Below are positions 49,396 to 58,830 of a stretch of 64,000 bases of DNA, in pieces; the stretch's first letter is position 1; every line of letters starts with the position of its first letter. The position numbers and the translations under genes are program-made. Under the pieces are notes generated by a model. That model ran no database searches, was not told the origin of the DNA, and saw only the letters and a program-made list of their open reading frames with translations. This DNA comes from an uncultured Monoglobus sp. (lineage in GTDB: Bacteria > Bacillota > Clostridia > Monoglobales > Monoglobaceae): positions 1 through 64,000 of the forward strand of contig CANQMT010000008.1 in assembly GCA_947625055.1 (NCBI GenBank). The letters are read 5' to 3'.

Positions 49396-50928
49396 ATGAT
49401 CACAAAAATCAATAGCTGCGGTTTAAGAGGCATTGACGGCTATATAATCAGCGTGGAGACCGGCGTCAGCGGCGGCTTCCCCGCGTGGGAGATAGTCGGC
49501 CTTCCGGACGCTTCGGTGCGCGAGTCAAAAGAGCGCATAAGAAGCGCCCTCAACAACACCGGATACGTGGTTCCGGGCAGGAGGATCGTAATAAACCTTG
49601 CTCCCGCGGACGTAAAAAAGGAGGGCGCGTATCTTGATCTGCCCATAACCGTGGGTCTGCTCACGGCCTCGGAACAGATCTTCTGCGGCGATCTCTCAAA
49701 AGCCGCCTTTATGGGCGAGCTTTCGCTGGACGGCGCGGTGCGGCGGATCGACGGCGTGCTGCCAATGGTCATCAAGGCCTATCAGTCGGGCATGACCGAA
49801 ATATTTGTGCCGTTTGACAACGCCGAGGAAGCGGCGGTCGTCAGCGGGGCGAACGTTTACGGCGTGCGCTCTCTTAAACAGCTTATATATCATCTGACCG
49901 GAAAAAGAAAGATAGCGCCCACAAAGGTCAATATAGACGAGATCTTCGGAAAGGCCGCGAAATATACATATGATTTTTCCGAGGTCAAGGGTCAGGAAAA
50001 CGTGAAGCGCGCCATGGAAGTCGCTGCGGCGGGCGGTCATAACGTTCTGCTTATCGGCCCTCCCGGCTCGGGCAAGACGATGCTCGCTCAAAGGCTTCCG
50101 ACCATACTTCCGGATCTGACGTTTGACGAGGCTCTGGAGTCCACAAAGATCCACAGCATTGCCGGAAAGATGCCTAAGGGCGCGCCGATGATACTGACCC
50201 GGCCGTTCAGGAGCCCGCACCACACGGTGTCGGCGGTGGCGCTTTCGGGCGGAGGCACAAACCCCAAGCCCGGCGAGATCAGCCTGTCGCACAACGGAGT
50301 GCTGTTCCTTGACGAGCTGCCCGAGTTCCGCAAGGACGCGCTTGAGGTGATGCGCCAGCCGCTTGAGGACGGGGTCGTAACTATCACGAGGGTACAGGGC
50401 TCGTATTCCTATCCGTGCAACGTGATGCTTGTGGCGTCGATGAACCCCTGCCCCTGCGGATATTACGGAGACAGAAAGCACGACTGCACCTGCACCCCGA
50501 AAAAGATAGCCGCGTATCTCGGCAAGGTCAGCGGGCCTCTGCTCGACAGGATCGATCTGCATATCGAGGTCCCCGCGGTTGAGTACGACGAGCTTGACAG
50601 CAAGGAAAAGCCCGAGTCCTCGGCGGATATAAAGAAAAGAGTCGACCGCGCGCGGAAGATACAGACCGAGCGCTACAAGGGAACGGGCGTGTATTCAAAC
50701 AGCGGCCTGACCCCGAGCCTGGTAGAGAAATACTGCGTCCTCAGCGATTCGGCCAATGTGATGCTCAAGGCGGCTTTTGAGAATTTGGGCATGAGCGGCA
50801 GGGCGTACAACAGAGTGCTCAAGGTGGCGCGCACGATCGCGGATCTTGACGGCAGCGATATAATAGGAGAGAGCCATATTGCGGAGGCGATCCAGTACCG
50901 CTCGCTTGACCGCAAATTCTGGGCATAA
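49396..50928 (+). CDS. comM: ComM/YifB-family AAA+ ATPase
   Basis: The 510-residue protein has an N-terminal Lon-substrate-like ChlI domain (about 1-170, GLPDASVRESKERIRSAL) and a Mg-chelatase-type AAA+ core with Walker A GPPGSGKTMLAQRLP, Walker B VLFLDELPEF, the PCPCGYYGD zinc-binding-like cysteine cluster and a sensor region. ComM is a hexameric helicase that promotes branch migration during natural transformation; many non-competent species also have it. AAGGATGGTG precedes the ATG. Confidence 0.95.
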   Translation: MITKINSCGLRGIDGYIISVETGVSGGFPAWEIVGLPDASVRESKERIRSALNNTGYVVPGRRIVINLAPADVKKEGAYLDLPITVGLLTASEQIFCGDLSKAAFMGELSLDGAVRRIDGVLPMVIKAYQSGMTEIFVPFDNAEEAAVVSGANVYGVRSLKQLIYHLTGKRKIAPTKVNIDEIFGKAAKYTYDFSEVKGQENVKRAMEVAAAGGHNVLLIGPPGSGKTMLAQRLPTILPDLTFDEALESTKIHSIAGKMPKGAPMILTRPFRSPHHTVSAVALSGGGTNPKPGEISLSHNGVLFLDELPEFRKDALEVMRQPLEDGVVTITRVQGSYSYPCNVMLVASMNPCPCGYYGDRKHDCTCTPKKIAAYLGKVSGPLLDRIDLHIEVPAVEYDELDSKEKPESSADIKKRVDRARKIQTERYKGTGVYSNSGLTPSLVEKYCVLSDSANVMLKAAFENLGMSGRAYNRVLKVARTIADLDGSDIIGESHIAEAIQYRSLDRKFWA

Positions 50929-50950
50929 TTTTAAATCGGAGATGTGAAAC

Positions 50951-51457
50951 TTGAAGTTAAACATAGTTTTGGTGGAGCCGGAGATCCCGTCAAACACCGG
51001 CAATATATCACGGACTTGCAGCGTTATCGGAGCCGCGCTGCATCTTGTGCATCCGTTGGGCTTTGACATAAGCGAAAAGCGGGTGCGCCGCGCGGGGCTC
51101 GATTATTGGTCGGAGCTTGAGCTGTATGAATACGGCTCGTTCGACGAGGTGCTCAAAAAATATAAGGACGGCGAGTTTTTCTATTGCACAACTAAGGGGA
51201 AAAATATTTACTCGGACGTTGATTATAAGAAATTTACTGATCGGGGCCGTGAGATCTTTCTGGTGTTCGGCAAGGAAACGAAGGGCCTTCCCGAGCCGCT
51301 GCTTAAAGAGAATTACGACCGCTGCGTAAGAATCCCGATGCGAAGCGACATGCGTTCGCTCAATCTTTCAAACGCGGTCGCGGTAATCGCCTATGAGGTA
51401 CTGCGCAGCCACAATTTCGAGAACCTTCAGACCGAGGGAAAGCTCCGCGAGTGCTGA
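50951..51457 (+). CDS. trmL: tRNA (cytidine/uridine-34 2'-O)-methyltransferase
   Basis: The 168-residue SPOUT-class methyltransferase opens LNIVLVEPEIPSNTGNISRTC, the SpoU motif 1, and ends with the knot motifs FGKETKGLPE and IPMRSDMRSLNLSNAVAV. It methylates the wobble ribose of tRNA-Leu isoacceptors using SAM. It starts with TTG after a GGAGATGTG site, 22 nt downstream of comM. Confidence 0.94.
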   Translation: MKLNIVLVEPEIPSNTGNISRTCSVIGAALHLVHPLGFDISEKRVRRAGLDYWSELELYEYGSFDEVLKKYKDGEFFYCTTKGKNIYSDVDYKKFTDRGREIFLVFGKETKGLPEPLLKENYDRCVRIPMRSDMRSLNLSNAVAVIAYEVLRSHNFENLQTEGKLREC

Positions 51458-51530
51458 TCACTACGTTCCCACCTCCGTCTTTTCGCCAAAGGCGAAAATC
51501 CACATCCTCCCGGGAGGAGGCTTTAAATAG

Positions 51531-51650
51531 GCTCCCCCTTGGGGGTAATCAGCAAGCTTTGCTTGCGGGTTCAAGGCTATCTTTCAAAATCGCTTGCGAT
51601 TTTGACCAAGAGCTTCCTTAATGCTGTCAGCGGAGCTGACTGAGGGGGAG
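51531..51650 (+). repeat. dispersed intergenic repeat, copy 2
   Basis: The unit starts GGCTCCCCCTTGGGGG, continues AATCAGCAAGCTTTGCTTGCG and CAAAATCGCTTGCGATTTTG, and ends GCTGTCAGCGGAGCTGACTG AGGGGGAG. It matches 138-260 over most of its length. Several substitutions in the hairpin arms are compensatory (for example ATTGC..GCAAT versus ATCGC..GCGAT), suggesting that the structure is conserved. Preceding sequence (51463-51530) contains two further hairpins. Confidence 0.75.
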
Positions 51651-51679
51651 AAAATAAAATATATAAAAGGAGAAAGACA

Positions 51680-52546
51680 ATGATCAAATTTATGATTGAC
51701 AGAGGGGCGGACATACCCGTTGAGCTTCTGAAAAAATACGATATTAGCGTGCTGCCGTTCACGGTAAACTTGGACGGCAAAAGCATAACCGCGGGCGGCG
51801 ATTTTGACGCGGACGAGTTTTACAAAATGGTGGAGAGCAGCGAGAATGTTCCGACCACCAGCCAGATGTCGCCCGAGGATATGGAGGCCATGTTCCGCGA
51901 AATAGGCAAAGAGAACCAAATAATATATATCTCGATCTCCGCGAACGGCAGCGGCATTAACAACACCGCGCACATGATCGCCGACAGTCTCAAGGACGAG
52001 GGCTTTGACATCACGATCGTAAATTCCGAAATGTACACCATGGCGATCGGCAGGCCGGTGCTTGACGCGGCCGAAATGGCTGCCGCCGGAGCGTCAAAGG
52101 ACGAGGTCGTCGATTACCTCGAAACGACATACAAGCGCGACACGGCGTATTTTGTGGTTGACGATCTGACCTTCCTCAAAAAGGGCGGCAGGATCAAGGC
52201 CACGACAATGGCGATCAGCGCCCTGCTCGACATTAAGCCGATACTCATGATCACGGACGGTCTGGTTGAGGCCTGCCGAAAGGTCCGCGGACTCAAAAAG
52301 GCTATGGCGAGCCTTGTGGGATATGCCGAGGAGAGAATGGAAAACCCCCAGGAAAACGAGGTTATAGTTATGGACACCGGCGCGCCCGACAAGGTGGAGA
52401 TCGTTGAAAATCTGCTGCGCGAGCGCGTGAAGCCTAAAAAGATCACCCGCTACAAGATAGGCCCGGTAATCACTTCACACGCGGGTCTGGGCCTTGTGGG
52501 GATATATTTTAAGCACAAAAAGCCCTATACCGAATATGAAAAATAA
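51680..52546 (+). CDS. DegV-family fatty-acid-binding protein
   Basis: The 288-residue DegV protein starts IKFMIDRGADIPVELLKKYDISVLPFTVNLDGK and has a TSQMSPEDM segment where the conserved Thr-Ser binds a fatty acid carboxylate, and VDDLTFLKKGGRIKAT in the second half. Family members present fatty acids to the FakA kinase (FakB subunits); FakA is not in the window. AAAAGGAG precedes the ATG. The DUF4364 gene follows by 23 nt. Confidence 0.92.
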   Translation: MIKFMIDRGADIPVELLKKYDISVLPFTVNLDGKSITAGGDFDADEFYKMVESSENVPTTSQMSPEDMEAMFREIGKENQIIYISISANGSGINNTAHMIADSLKDEGFDITIVNSEMYTMAIGRPVLDAAEMAAAGASKDEVVDYLETTYKRDTAYFVVDDLTFLKKGGRIKATTMAISALLDIKPILMITDGLVEACRKVRGLKKAMASLVGYAEERMENPQENEVIVMDTGAPDKVEIVENLLRERVKPKKITRYKIGPVITSHAGLGLVGIYFKHKKPYTEYEK

Positions 52547-52569
52547 AATTTAATTGTTTGGAGATAAGT

Positions 52570-53103
52570 ATGTTTCTGGAAAAAGACGAAATGAAATTTG
52601 CGATCCTCTATGCTCTGAGGCAGTATCCGCACCCATTGTCGCTGACGAGAATAACCGAGCTTATGACGTGGGACGAGAATGTTATGAGCTATTTTGACCT
52701 GACGATAATGCTCAGCGAGCTTATCGAGGACGGGTTTATCGAAAGGCTGTATTACCGCGACGAGGAATGTGTCAGACTGACCGGAAAAGGCGTGGACGCC
52801 GACGGATTTTTCAGCGGAAGGGTGCCGCCCAGCATAAGGGCGCGCATAAGGTCGGTGGCGAGCCGAGAGGACTTTGATGAGAAAACAAATCCCAACAGCG
52901 TCACCGCAGTGACCGAACCGCTTGGAGAGGGGCGTTACGCGGCGGCTCTGACCATGCTCGACAGGGGCGAGCCCATGCTCGAACTCAAGATAGATGCGGG
53001 CAACAGGGTGCAGGCGGGCAGAACGGCGCGGCTGCTCAAGAAAAACGCCGCCGAAATATATAAGTATATTTGCAAAACACTTGACGAAAACGGGCAAGAT
53101 TGA
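52570..53103 (+). CDS. DUF4364 family protein, winged-helix-like
   Basis: The 177-residue protein begins FLEKDEMKFAILYALRQYPHPLSLTRITELM, a winged-helix-like segment found in the Firmicutes DUF4364 family, and has a C-terminal mixed domain. A transcriptional role is plausible but untested. The ATG at 52570 follows TTTGGAGAT. The alaS promoter lies within its last 25 bases, so the two neighbours are only partly cotranscribed. Confidence 0.85.
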   Translation: MFLEKDEMKFAILYALRQYPHPLSLTRITELMTWDENVMSYFDLTIMLSELIEDGFIERLYYRDEECVRLTGKGVDADGFFSGRVPPSIRARIRSVASREDFDEKTNPNSVTAVTEPLGEGRYAAALTMLDRGEPMLELKIDAGNRVQAGRTARLLKKNAAEIYKYICKTLDENGQD

Positions 53104-53109
53104 TATAAT
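53081..53109 (+). promoter_or_regulatory. alaS promoter inside the DUF4364 3' end
   Basis: TTGACG (53081-53086), a 17-nt spacer, and TATAAT (53104-53109) in extended form TGATATAAT, 45 nt before the alaS ATG. Confidence 0.75.
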
Positions 53110-53153
53110 ATTTATTTAGTGAAATTTATTATTTGAAGCAAGAGGTAGATAAA

Positions 53154-55796
53154 ATGGAAAAATTAGGATTAAACGAAATACGCGAAAAGTTTTTGAGCTT
53201 TTTTGAGAGCAAGGGTCATCTGCGCCTGCCCTCGTTTCCGCTGGTACCGCAGAACGACGCGAGCCTGCTGCTCATCAACGCGGGCATGGCGCCGCTTAAA
53301 CCGTATTTTACCGGTAAGGAAGTCCCGCCCGCGAAGCGCGTGACAACCTGCCAGAAGTGCATAAGGACCCCGGATATTGAGCAGGTGGGCCTCACCTCGC
53401 GCCACGGCACATTTTTTGAGATGCTTGGCAACTTCTCGTTCGGCGATTACTTCAAAATGGACGCAACCAAATGGGCGTGGGAGTTTATCACTGAGGTTCT
53501 GGAGATCCCCAAGGACCGCCTTTGGGTCAGCGTCTATGAGGACGATTATGAGGCGGAGGACATCTGGGTCAACCATGTGGGAGTCTCAAAGGACAGGATA
53601 GTTCATCTCGGCAAGGACGACAACTTCTGGGAGATAGGCACCGGCCCATGCGGTCCATGCTCAGAGATATATTATGACCGCGGCGAGGAATACGGCTGCG
53701 GCAGCCCCGACTGCGCGGTAGGCTGTGACTGCGACAGATACGTCGAGTTCTGGAACCTGGTGTTCACTCAGTTCGACAAGGACGAGAACGGCACATACAA
53801 CAAGCTGGCTCACCCGAACATCGACACCGGCATGGGTCTTGAGAGAATAGCCTGCATCATGCAGGGCACGACCTCGATCTTTGAGGTCGACACCATAAGG
53901 CGCGTGCTCGACGCGGCGGCTGAAATGGCCGGAGTGACATACGGCGAGGACAAGCATGCTGACACGTCGCTTAGAGTCATCACCGACCATATCCGCAGCA
54001 CCGTGTTCATGACGGCCGACGGTGTGCTTCCCTCAAACGAGGGCAGAGGCTATGTGCTGCGCAGACTGCTCCGCAGAGCCGCGCGTCACGGCAGACTGCT
54101 CGGAATAAAGGGAACGTTCCTCTATAAACTGGCGAGAGTTGTCGCCGACGAGTCAATGAGCGCCTATCCCGAGCTTGACACCAACTTTGAGTATATCGAG
54201 AGCGTTATCAAGAGCGAGGAAGAGCGTTTCAACAACACGATCGATCAGGGTATGCAGATAATCAAAAGCTATATCGCCGATATGAAGGAAAGCGGCATAA
54301 GCGAGCTGGACGGCGAGAAGGCCTTTAAGCTCTATGACACATACGGATTTCCGATCGACCTCACGCGCGAGATCATGGGCGAGAACGGCTTTGTGGTTGC
54401 CGAGACGCTGTTTAAAGAGCTGCTCAACAAGCAGCGCGCGACATCAAAGACCGCCCGCGGCAATAATGACGACACCGCGTGGGAGGACGATATATTTATC
54501 GACATAAAAGACGCCACGATCTTTGAGGGCTATCAAAAATTCAACGGCAAGTCAAAGGTCATGGCGATCGCCAAGGGAGATCAAAGAGTTGACAAGGCGG
54601 ACGAGGGCGATGAGGTCGTTATCGTGCTTGACCGCTCGGTGCTTTACGCCGAGAGCGGCGGCCAGGTCGGCGACAGCGGATATATAAACACCGACGCCGC
54701 TTCGGTTCGCGTTAAGGACGTGACCAAAAAGAACGGAAAGTTCCATCATCACTGCGTTGTCCAGAACGGCGAAATCTCGGTCGGCGAGACGGTCAGCGTC
54801 AGCGTTGACGCCGAGCGCCGCAGGGCTATTATGCGCAACCACTCGGCAGTGCATCTGCTTCAGGCGGCATTAAGACAGGTTCTGGGCAAGCATGTCGCCC
54901 AGGCGGGCTCATATGTCGATGAGCACAGGTTCCGCTTCGACTTTTCGCACTATCAGGCGATGACGATCGACGAACAGCTCAAGGTCGGAACCATTGTCAA
55001 TGACAAAATAATGGAGTGTATCAAAATAGAGTGCTTTGAGGAGGATATCGCCAACGCCAGAACAATGGGCGCAATGGCGCTGTTCAGTGAGAAGTACGGC
55101 AAGCGCGTGCGCGTGGTGCGCATGGGCGATTTCAGCATCGAGCTGTGCGGAGGAACCCACGCGGCCAACACCGGAAACCTCGGTATTATGAGAATTCTCA
55201 GCGAGTCCGGAGTTTCGGCGGGAGTAAGACGCATAGAGGGAACCACAGGACATAACGTTATCGAGCTGTGCCGCAACCAGTCGCTGCTGCTTTATGATGT
55301 GTCGAAGGCTTTGAAGACGAGCCAGGCCGACGTGCTCAGCCGCGCCGAGAGCGTGATGAACGAGCTCCGCGACCAGAAGCACGAGATCGAAAGCTTAAAG
55401 AGCAAGCTTGCCAAAAACAGCCTTGGAGACGCTTTGGAGGGCGCCGAAGAGGTTGACGGGATCAAGATCGTGACGCGGGTGCTTGACGACGGAGTTGATA
55501 TGAACACCATGCGCGAGATCGGCGACAACCTCAAGGCCAAGCTGCCGAATTCGCTGATAGTTCTGGCCTCGAAAGCCGGCGAGAAGGTCAACCTTATCTC
55601 AATGACCACAAAAGAGGCTATGGAGAAGGGCGCCCACGCCGGAAAGGTAATTTCCGAGGTCGCCAAGGAGCTTGGCGGCGGAGGAGGCGGAAGACCCGAC
55701 AGCGCTCAGGCCGGAGGCCGCCTGCCCGAAAAGGTCGAGGAAGCCCTGAAAAACGTCAGAGGCATACTTGAAAAGCATATCAAAAAGGAGAAATAA
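53154..55796 (+). CDS. alaS: alanyl-tRNA synthetase
   Basis: The 880-residue class II synthetase has its aminoacylation domain at the N-terminus (about 1-250, RVTTCQKCIRT and GNFSFGDYFK), the editing domain with the zinc/catalytic motifs NHSAVHLLQAAL and CGGTHAANTG, and a C-terminal oligomerisation/C-Ala domain ending GGGGGGRPDSAQAGG. Length is normal. The ATG at 53154 follows AGAGGTAGAT. No T-box precedes it. The HIT gene starts 2 nt after its stop. Confidence 0.98.
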   Translation: MEKLGLNEIREKFLSFFESKGHLRLPSFPLVPQNDASLLLINAGMAPLKPYFTGKEVPPAKRVTTCQKCIRTPDIEQVGLTSRHGTFFEMLGNFSFGDYFKMDATKWAWEFITEVLEIPKDRLWVSVYEDDYEAEDIWVNHVGVSKDRIVHLGKDDNFWEIGTGPCGPCSEIYYDRGEEYGCGSPDCAVGCDCDRYVEFWNLVFTQFDKDENGTYNKLAHPNIDTGMGLERIACIMQGTTSIFEVDTIRRVLDAAAEMAGVTYGEDKHADTSLRVITDHIRSTVFMTADGVLPSNEGRGYVLRRLLRRAARHGRLLGIKGTFLYKLARVVADESMSAYPELDTNFEYIESVIKSEEERFNNTIDQGMQIIKSYIADMKESGISELDGEKAFKLYDTYGFPIDLTREIMGENGFVVAETLFKELLNKQRATSKTARGNNDDTAWEDDIFIDIKDATIFEGYQKFNGKSKVMAIAKGDQRVDKADEGDEVVIVLDRSVLYAESGGQVGDSGYINTDAASVRVKDVTKKNGKFHHHCVVQNGEISVGETVSVSVDAERRRAIMRNHSAVHLLQAALRQVLGKHVAQAGSYVDEHRFRFDFSHYQAMTIDEQLKVGTIVNDKIMECIKIECFEEDIANARTMGAMALFSEKYGKRVRVVRMGDFSIELCGGTHAANTGNLGIMRILSESGVSAGVRRIEGTTGHNVIELCRNQSLLLYDVSKALKTSQADVLSRAESVMNELRDQKHEIESLKSKLAKNSLGDALEGAEEVDGIKIVTRVLDDGVDMNTMREIGDNLKAKLPNSLIVLASKAGEKVNLISMTTKEAMEKGAHAGKVISEVAKELGGGGGGRPDSAQAGGRLPEKVEEALKNVRGILEKHIKKEK

Positions 55797-55798
55797 TT

Positions 55799-56143
55799 AT
55801 GTCTGATTGCTTATTTTGCAAAATAGTGGCGGGCGAGGTCCCGTCCACAAAGGTGTATGAGGACGACAGCGTTTACGCATTTTTGGATATCGCGCCTCAG
55901 GCGCCGGAGCACATTGTGATCGTGCCGAAAAATCACTTGGGCTCAACTAATGAGATCGATTCCGAAAACTCGGCGGTTGTCGGAAAGGTTTTCGAAGCCG
56001 CGGCCAAGATCGCGGCCGAACGCGGCTTTGCCGAAAAGGGCTACAGAATTGTGAATAACTGCGGCGAGGACGGAGGCCAGACCGTGGGTCATCTGCATTT
56101 CCATCTGCTGGCCGGAAGGAATCTGCAGTGGCCCCCTGGATAA
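55799..56143 (+). CDS. HIT-family nucleotide hydrolase
   Basis: The 114-residue HinT-like protein begins CLFCKIVAGEVPSTKVYEDD, with a CxxC zinc-type pair, and ends with the histidine triad VGHLHFHLLAG. These enzymes hydrolyse purine nucleoside phosphoramidates or AMP-linked compounds. An AGGAG site is carried in the end of alaS, so translation is coupled; prmA follows 1 nt after the stop. Confidence 0.95.
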   Translation: MSDCLFCKIVAGEVPSTKVYEDDSVYAFLDIAPQAPEHIVIVPKNHLGSTNEIDSENSAVVGKVFEAAAKIAAERGFAEKGYRIVNNCGEDGGQTVGHLHFHLLAGRNLQWPPG

Positions 56144-56144
56144 A

Positions 56145-57104
56145 ATGAACTGGATCAAAATCAATATCATAACAACGTCCGCGGGGATCGATCCGGTTTG
56201 CTCGGCGCTCGGCGATCTGGGCATAACCGGGGTTGAGATCTCCGACAAGGACGATTTCAAGGAATTTCTTGAAAATAACCGAAAATATTGGGACTATGTT
56301 GATGAGGAACTTGAAAAACTCAAGACCGCAGACACAAAAATAACCGCCTATGTCGCTGATGACAGAGACGGTCTTTTGACCTTGTCGCAAATCGAAAAAT
56401 CAATAGCCGCAATGAGATCCGCCGATCCCGGACAAAAATTCGGCGCTTTGAAAATTCTCACATCGCAGATCAAGGACGAGGACTGGACAGAAAACTGGAA
56501 GCAGTATTTCAAACCTCTTGAGATCGGCGAAAAAGTGCTCGTTCAGCCCGAGTGGCTGCCGCTTGAGGGCGAGACAGAGCGCGTCGTGTTCCGCGTGAAC
56601 CCCGGAATGACTTTCGGCACGGGCTCGCATGACAGCACCAGATTCTGCATCGAGGAAATCGAAAAGCATATAAAGCCGGGCTGCGATATGCTGGATCTCG
56701 GCTGCGGCAGCGGTATACTGTCGATAATCGCGCTTCTGCTGGGAGCGGGTCATTGCGACGCGGCGGACATAGATCCGGCGGCGGTCGATGTCGCGTATTC
56801 CAATCTTGAGATCAACGGACTGAGCCGCGAGCGTCTTGATGTGACGTGCGGCGATATAATTTCAAGCCCGTCGGTCCGCGCCCGCTTCGGAAAATATGAT
56901 TTAGTGGCCGCCAATATAGTTGCCGATGTTATAATCGCGCTCGCTCCCATTGTCCGCAGTTTCATGAAGGACGGCGCGGTGTTTGTGTGCTCGGGAATTA
57001 TAAACGAGCGCGCCGCCGAGGTAAAGGAAGCGCTTGAAAGTTCGGGCCTTAAAATAATAAATGAAAAACGTTCCGACGAGTGGACGGCATTTACTTGTGA
57101 GTGA
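56145..57104 (+). CDS. prmA: ribosomal protein L11 methyltransferase
   Basis: The 319-residue protein has the PrmA N-terminal domain and a SAM-binding Rossmann domain with DLGCGSGILSIIALLLGA and AANIVADVIIAL, plus the substrate-loop signature NPGMTFGTGSHDSTR. It trimethylates L11. The ATG follows directly on the HIT stop codon. It is the last gene of an alaS-HIT-prmA unit. Confidence 0.96.
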   Translation: MNWIKINIITTSAGIDPVCSALGDLGITGVEISDKDDFKEFLENNRKYWDYVDEELEKLKTADTKITAYVADDRDGLLTLSQIEKSIAAMRSADPGQKFGALKILTSQIKDEDWTENWKQYFKPLEIGEKVLVQPEWLPLEGETERVVFRVNPGMTFGTGSHDSTRFCIEEIEKHIKPGCDMLDLGCGSGILSIIALLLGAGHCDAADIDPAAVDVAYSNLEINGLSRERLDVTCGDIISSPSVRARFGKYDLVAANIVADVIIALAPIVRSFMKDGAVFVCSGIINERAAEVKEALESSGLKIINEKRSDEWTAFTCE

Positions 57105-57150
57105 TACGAAAATTAAGCTGTAAAATTGTTAACAAAATAACAAATTTTTG

Positions 57151-57179
57151 TTGACAATTTGTGTTTGGTGTTATATAAT
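57151..57179 (+). promoter_or_regulatory. promoter of L,D-transpeptidase gene
   Basis: TTGACA (57151-57156), a 17-nt spacer, and TATAAT (57174-57179): perfect consensus. It leaves a leader of about 100 nt, in which no known riboswitch was recognised. Confidence 0.88.
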
Positions 57180-57288
57180 ATATGTACGATACAAAGGTTG
57201 AATGAGACGATTTGATTAACAGAGCAAAATTTATATCTGCTCGTAGTGTTAAGCAGCGGTGCGTAAGCAATGTTCGGAGGGTAATGAT

Positions 57289-58734
57289 ATGAAAAAGTTT
57301 TTGGCCGCGGTCTGCGCGGCAAGTATGATCACAGGCATCTTTGGCGGCGCCGCTGTTTTTGCAGATGAGACGGAAAATACTGTTCCGGCGGTTGTTGAGA
57401 CTGCGGAACCGTTGACAGGCGGCGCGGAGAGCGATATTGCCGCGCCCGATGAAGTCCCATCCGCGGAAGAAACAACGGATGAGATCCCTGCCGCTGAGCC
57501 AGCGCCGGAAACTGCGGCGCCCGACGAAGAATCGGATGAAGTATCGGAGGCGCCTGCTGTTCCCGAAGACTCTGCTCCCGTTGAAACGGAGGCCGTCTCG
57601 GTTACGGGCTATACTTTGAATTTTAACTGCGTTTTGGACGGTTGGCCGAGATATGACAGCGCGGTGTTCAATATATATTCCGCCGCGGATGAGCTGCTCG
57701 GCTCTCACACGGTCTACATAGGCGGCACAGACGGGTTCAGTCTCGATTACGATCTGCCCGCCGCTCCGGTTGGAACGATTTATTATCTTGAGGTCTCCGG
57801 AGTTGACTCTATAGATTATTATACCGAGAATTATCCGCTGCCGCTTACCGAAAAGCTTCCGCTTTACACATATATCAACGAAGCGGACGGCACCCTTTCG
57901 AGCAGCGCGGACATGACGCTCCACATAAGGACTCAGGACGACATAAATATCTATGTTGACGGCAAATATATCGGCCTTTCGTCCCCAGCGATATTCGAAG
58001 GCTCTTCGATCATCGCGCCGCTTTCGGAAATTGCCGAGGCAATAGGAATATCAGACTGCACATATTTTCCCGAATATGACAGCGTTAAGGTAAAGACCGG
58101 CGACAGCGAGATGCTCGTGAACATCGGCTTCAGCTACATAACGGTATTCGGTGAGGATAAGCAGCTCAATGTTCCGGTCAAAAATATAAACAGCCTTACG
58201 TATATTGAACTTCGCCCGTTTGTGGAAAGCTTCGGAAGCAGCTTGGAATTTTTTGACTCCGGCGAGTATATTGACATTCATCTCACCAAGTCTCCGATCG
58301 CTCTTGAGTCGATCGCGGCGCTCGAGCAGCGTATCAATGAGAGCGGAGTGGGAAGCTCCACAGATTATCTGATATGGGTAAACAAGCAAAAGTTCAGATG
58401 CACCGTTTTTGAAGGCTCGAGGGGCAACTGGAAGCGGCTTAAAGATTTCACGGTGGGCATAGGCGCGCCGTCGAGCGAGACGATAACGGGTACGTTTGAA
58501 TATTCTCAGGCTCAGAACATGTGGCCGTATGAGCATTACTATGTGGGTCCGGTCATGATATTCTACGGAAACTATGCGCTGCATTCGACCCTGCTCCGGT
58601 ATGACGGAACGCCTTACAACAACAATGTCGGCGTGAAGCTGTCGCTGGGTTGTGTGCGCTGTCAGGCAAAATATATAAATTGGATGTCGCAAACCGTTCC
58701 GCTCGGCACGCGCGTGTATATCACGGAATCATAA
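57289..58734 (+). CDS. exported L,D-transpeptidase (YkuD) with copper-amine-oxidase-like N-domain
   Basis: The 481-residue protein has a signal peptide (about 1-25), an acidic Pro/Glu/Thr-rich linker (about 28-105), an Ig-like segment, a copper amine oxidase N-terminal-like domain (about 220-345; IYVDGKYIGLSSPAIFEGSS and the matching LNVPVKNINSLTYIELRPF) and a C-terminal YkuD domain (about 360-481). The catalytic Cys455 is in SLGCVRC and a His lies upstream in LHSTLLRYDG. The usual SHGC reads SLGC, which is frequent in clostridial members. It should form 3-3 peptidoglycan crosslinks or attach proteins to the wall. GGAGGG precedes the ATG. Confidence 0.9.
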   Translation: MKKFLAAVCAASMITGIFGGAAVFADETENTVPAVVETAEPLTGGAESDIAAPDEVPSAEETTDEIPAAEPAPETAAPDEESDEVSEAPAVPEDSAPVETEAVSVTGYTLNFNCVLDGWPRYDSAVFNIYSAADELLGSHTVYIGGTDGFSLDYDLPAAPVGTIYYLEVSGVDSIDYYTENYPLPLTEKLPLYTYINEADGTLSSSADMTLHIRTQDDINIYVDGKYIGLSSPAIFEGSSIIAPLSEIAEAIGISDCTYFPEYDSVKVKTGDSEMLVNIGFSYITVFGEDKQLNVPVKNINSLTYIELRPFVESFGSSLEFFDSGEYIDIHLTKSPIALESIAALEQRINESGVGSSTDYLIWVNKQKFRCTVFEGSRGNWKRLKDFTVGIGAPSSETITGTFEYSQAQNMWPYEHYYVGPVMIFYGNYALHSTLLRYDGTPYNNNVGVKLSLGCVRCQAKYINWMSQTVPLGTRVYITES

Positions 58735-58769
58735 AATTAGCAAAAAGAAAAATTTTTAACATAAAACTA

Positions 58770-58798
58770 TTGACAAATAGTTCATAATTTGATAAACT
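58770..58798 (+). promoter_or_regulatory. promoter of first HTH gene
   Basis: TTGACA (58770-58775), a 17-nt spacer, and TAAACT (58793-58798). Confidence 0.6.
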
Positions 58799-58830
58799 TA
58801 TCGTATACGAAAATTCGGTAGGTGCAAATT

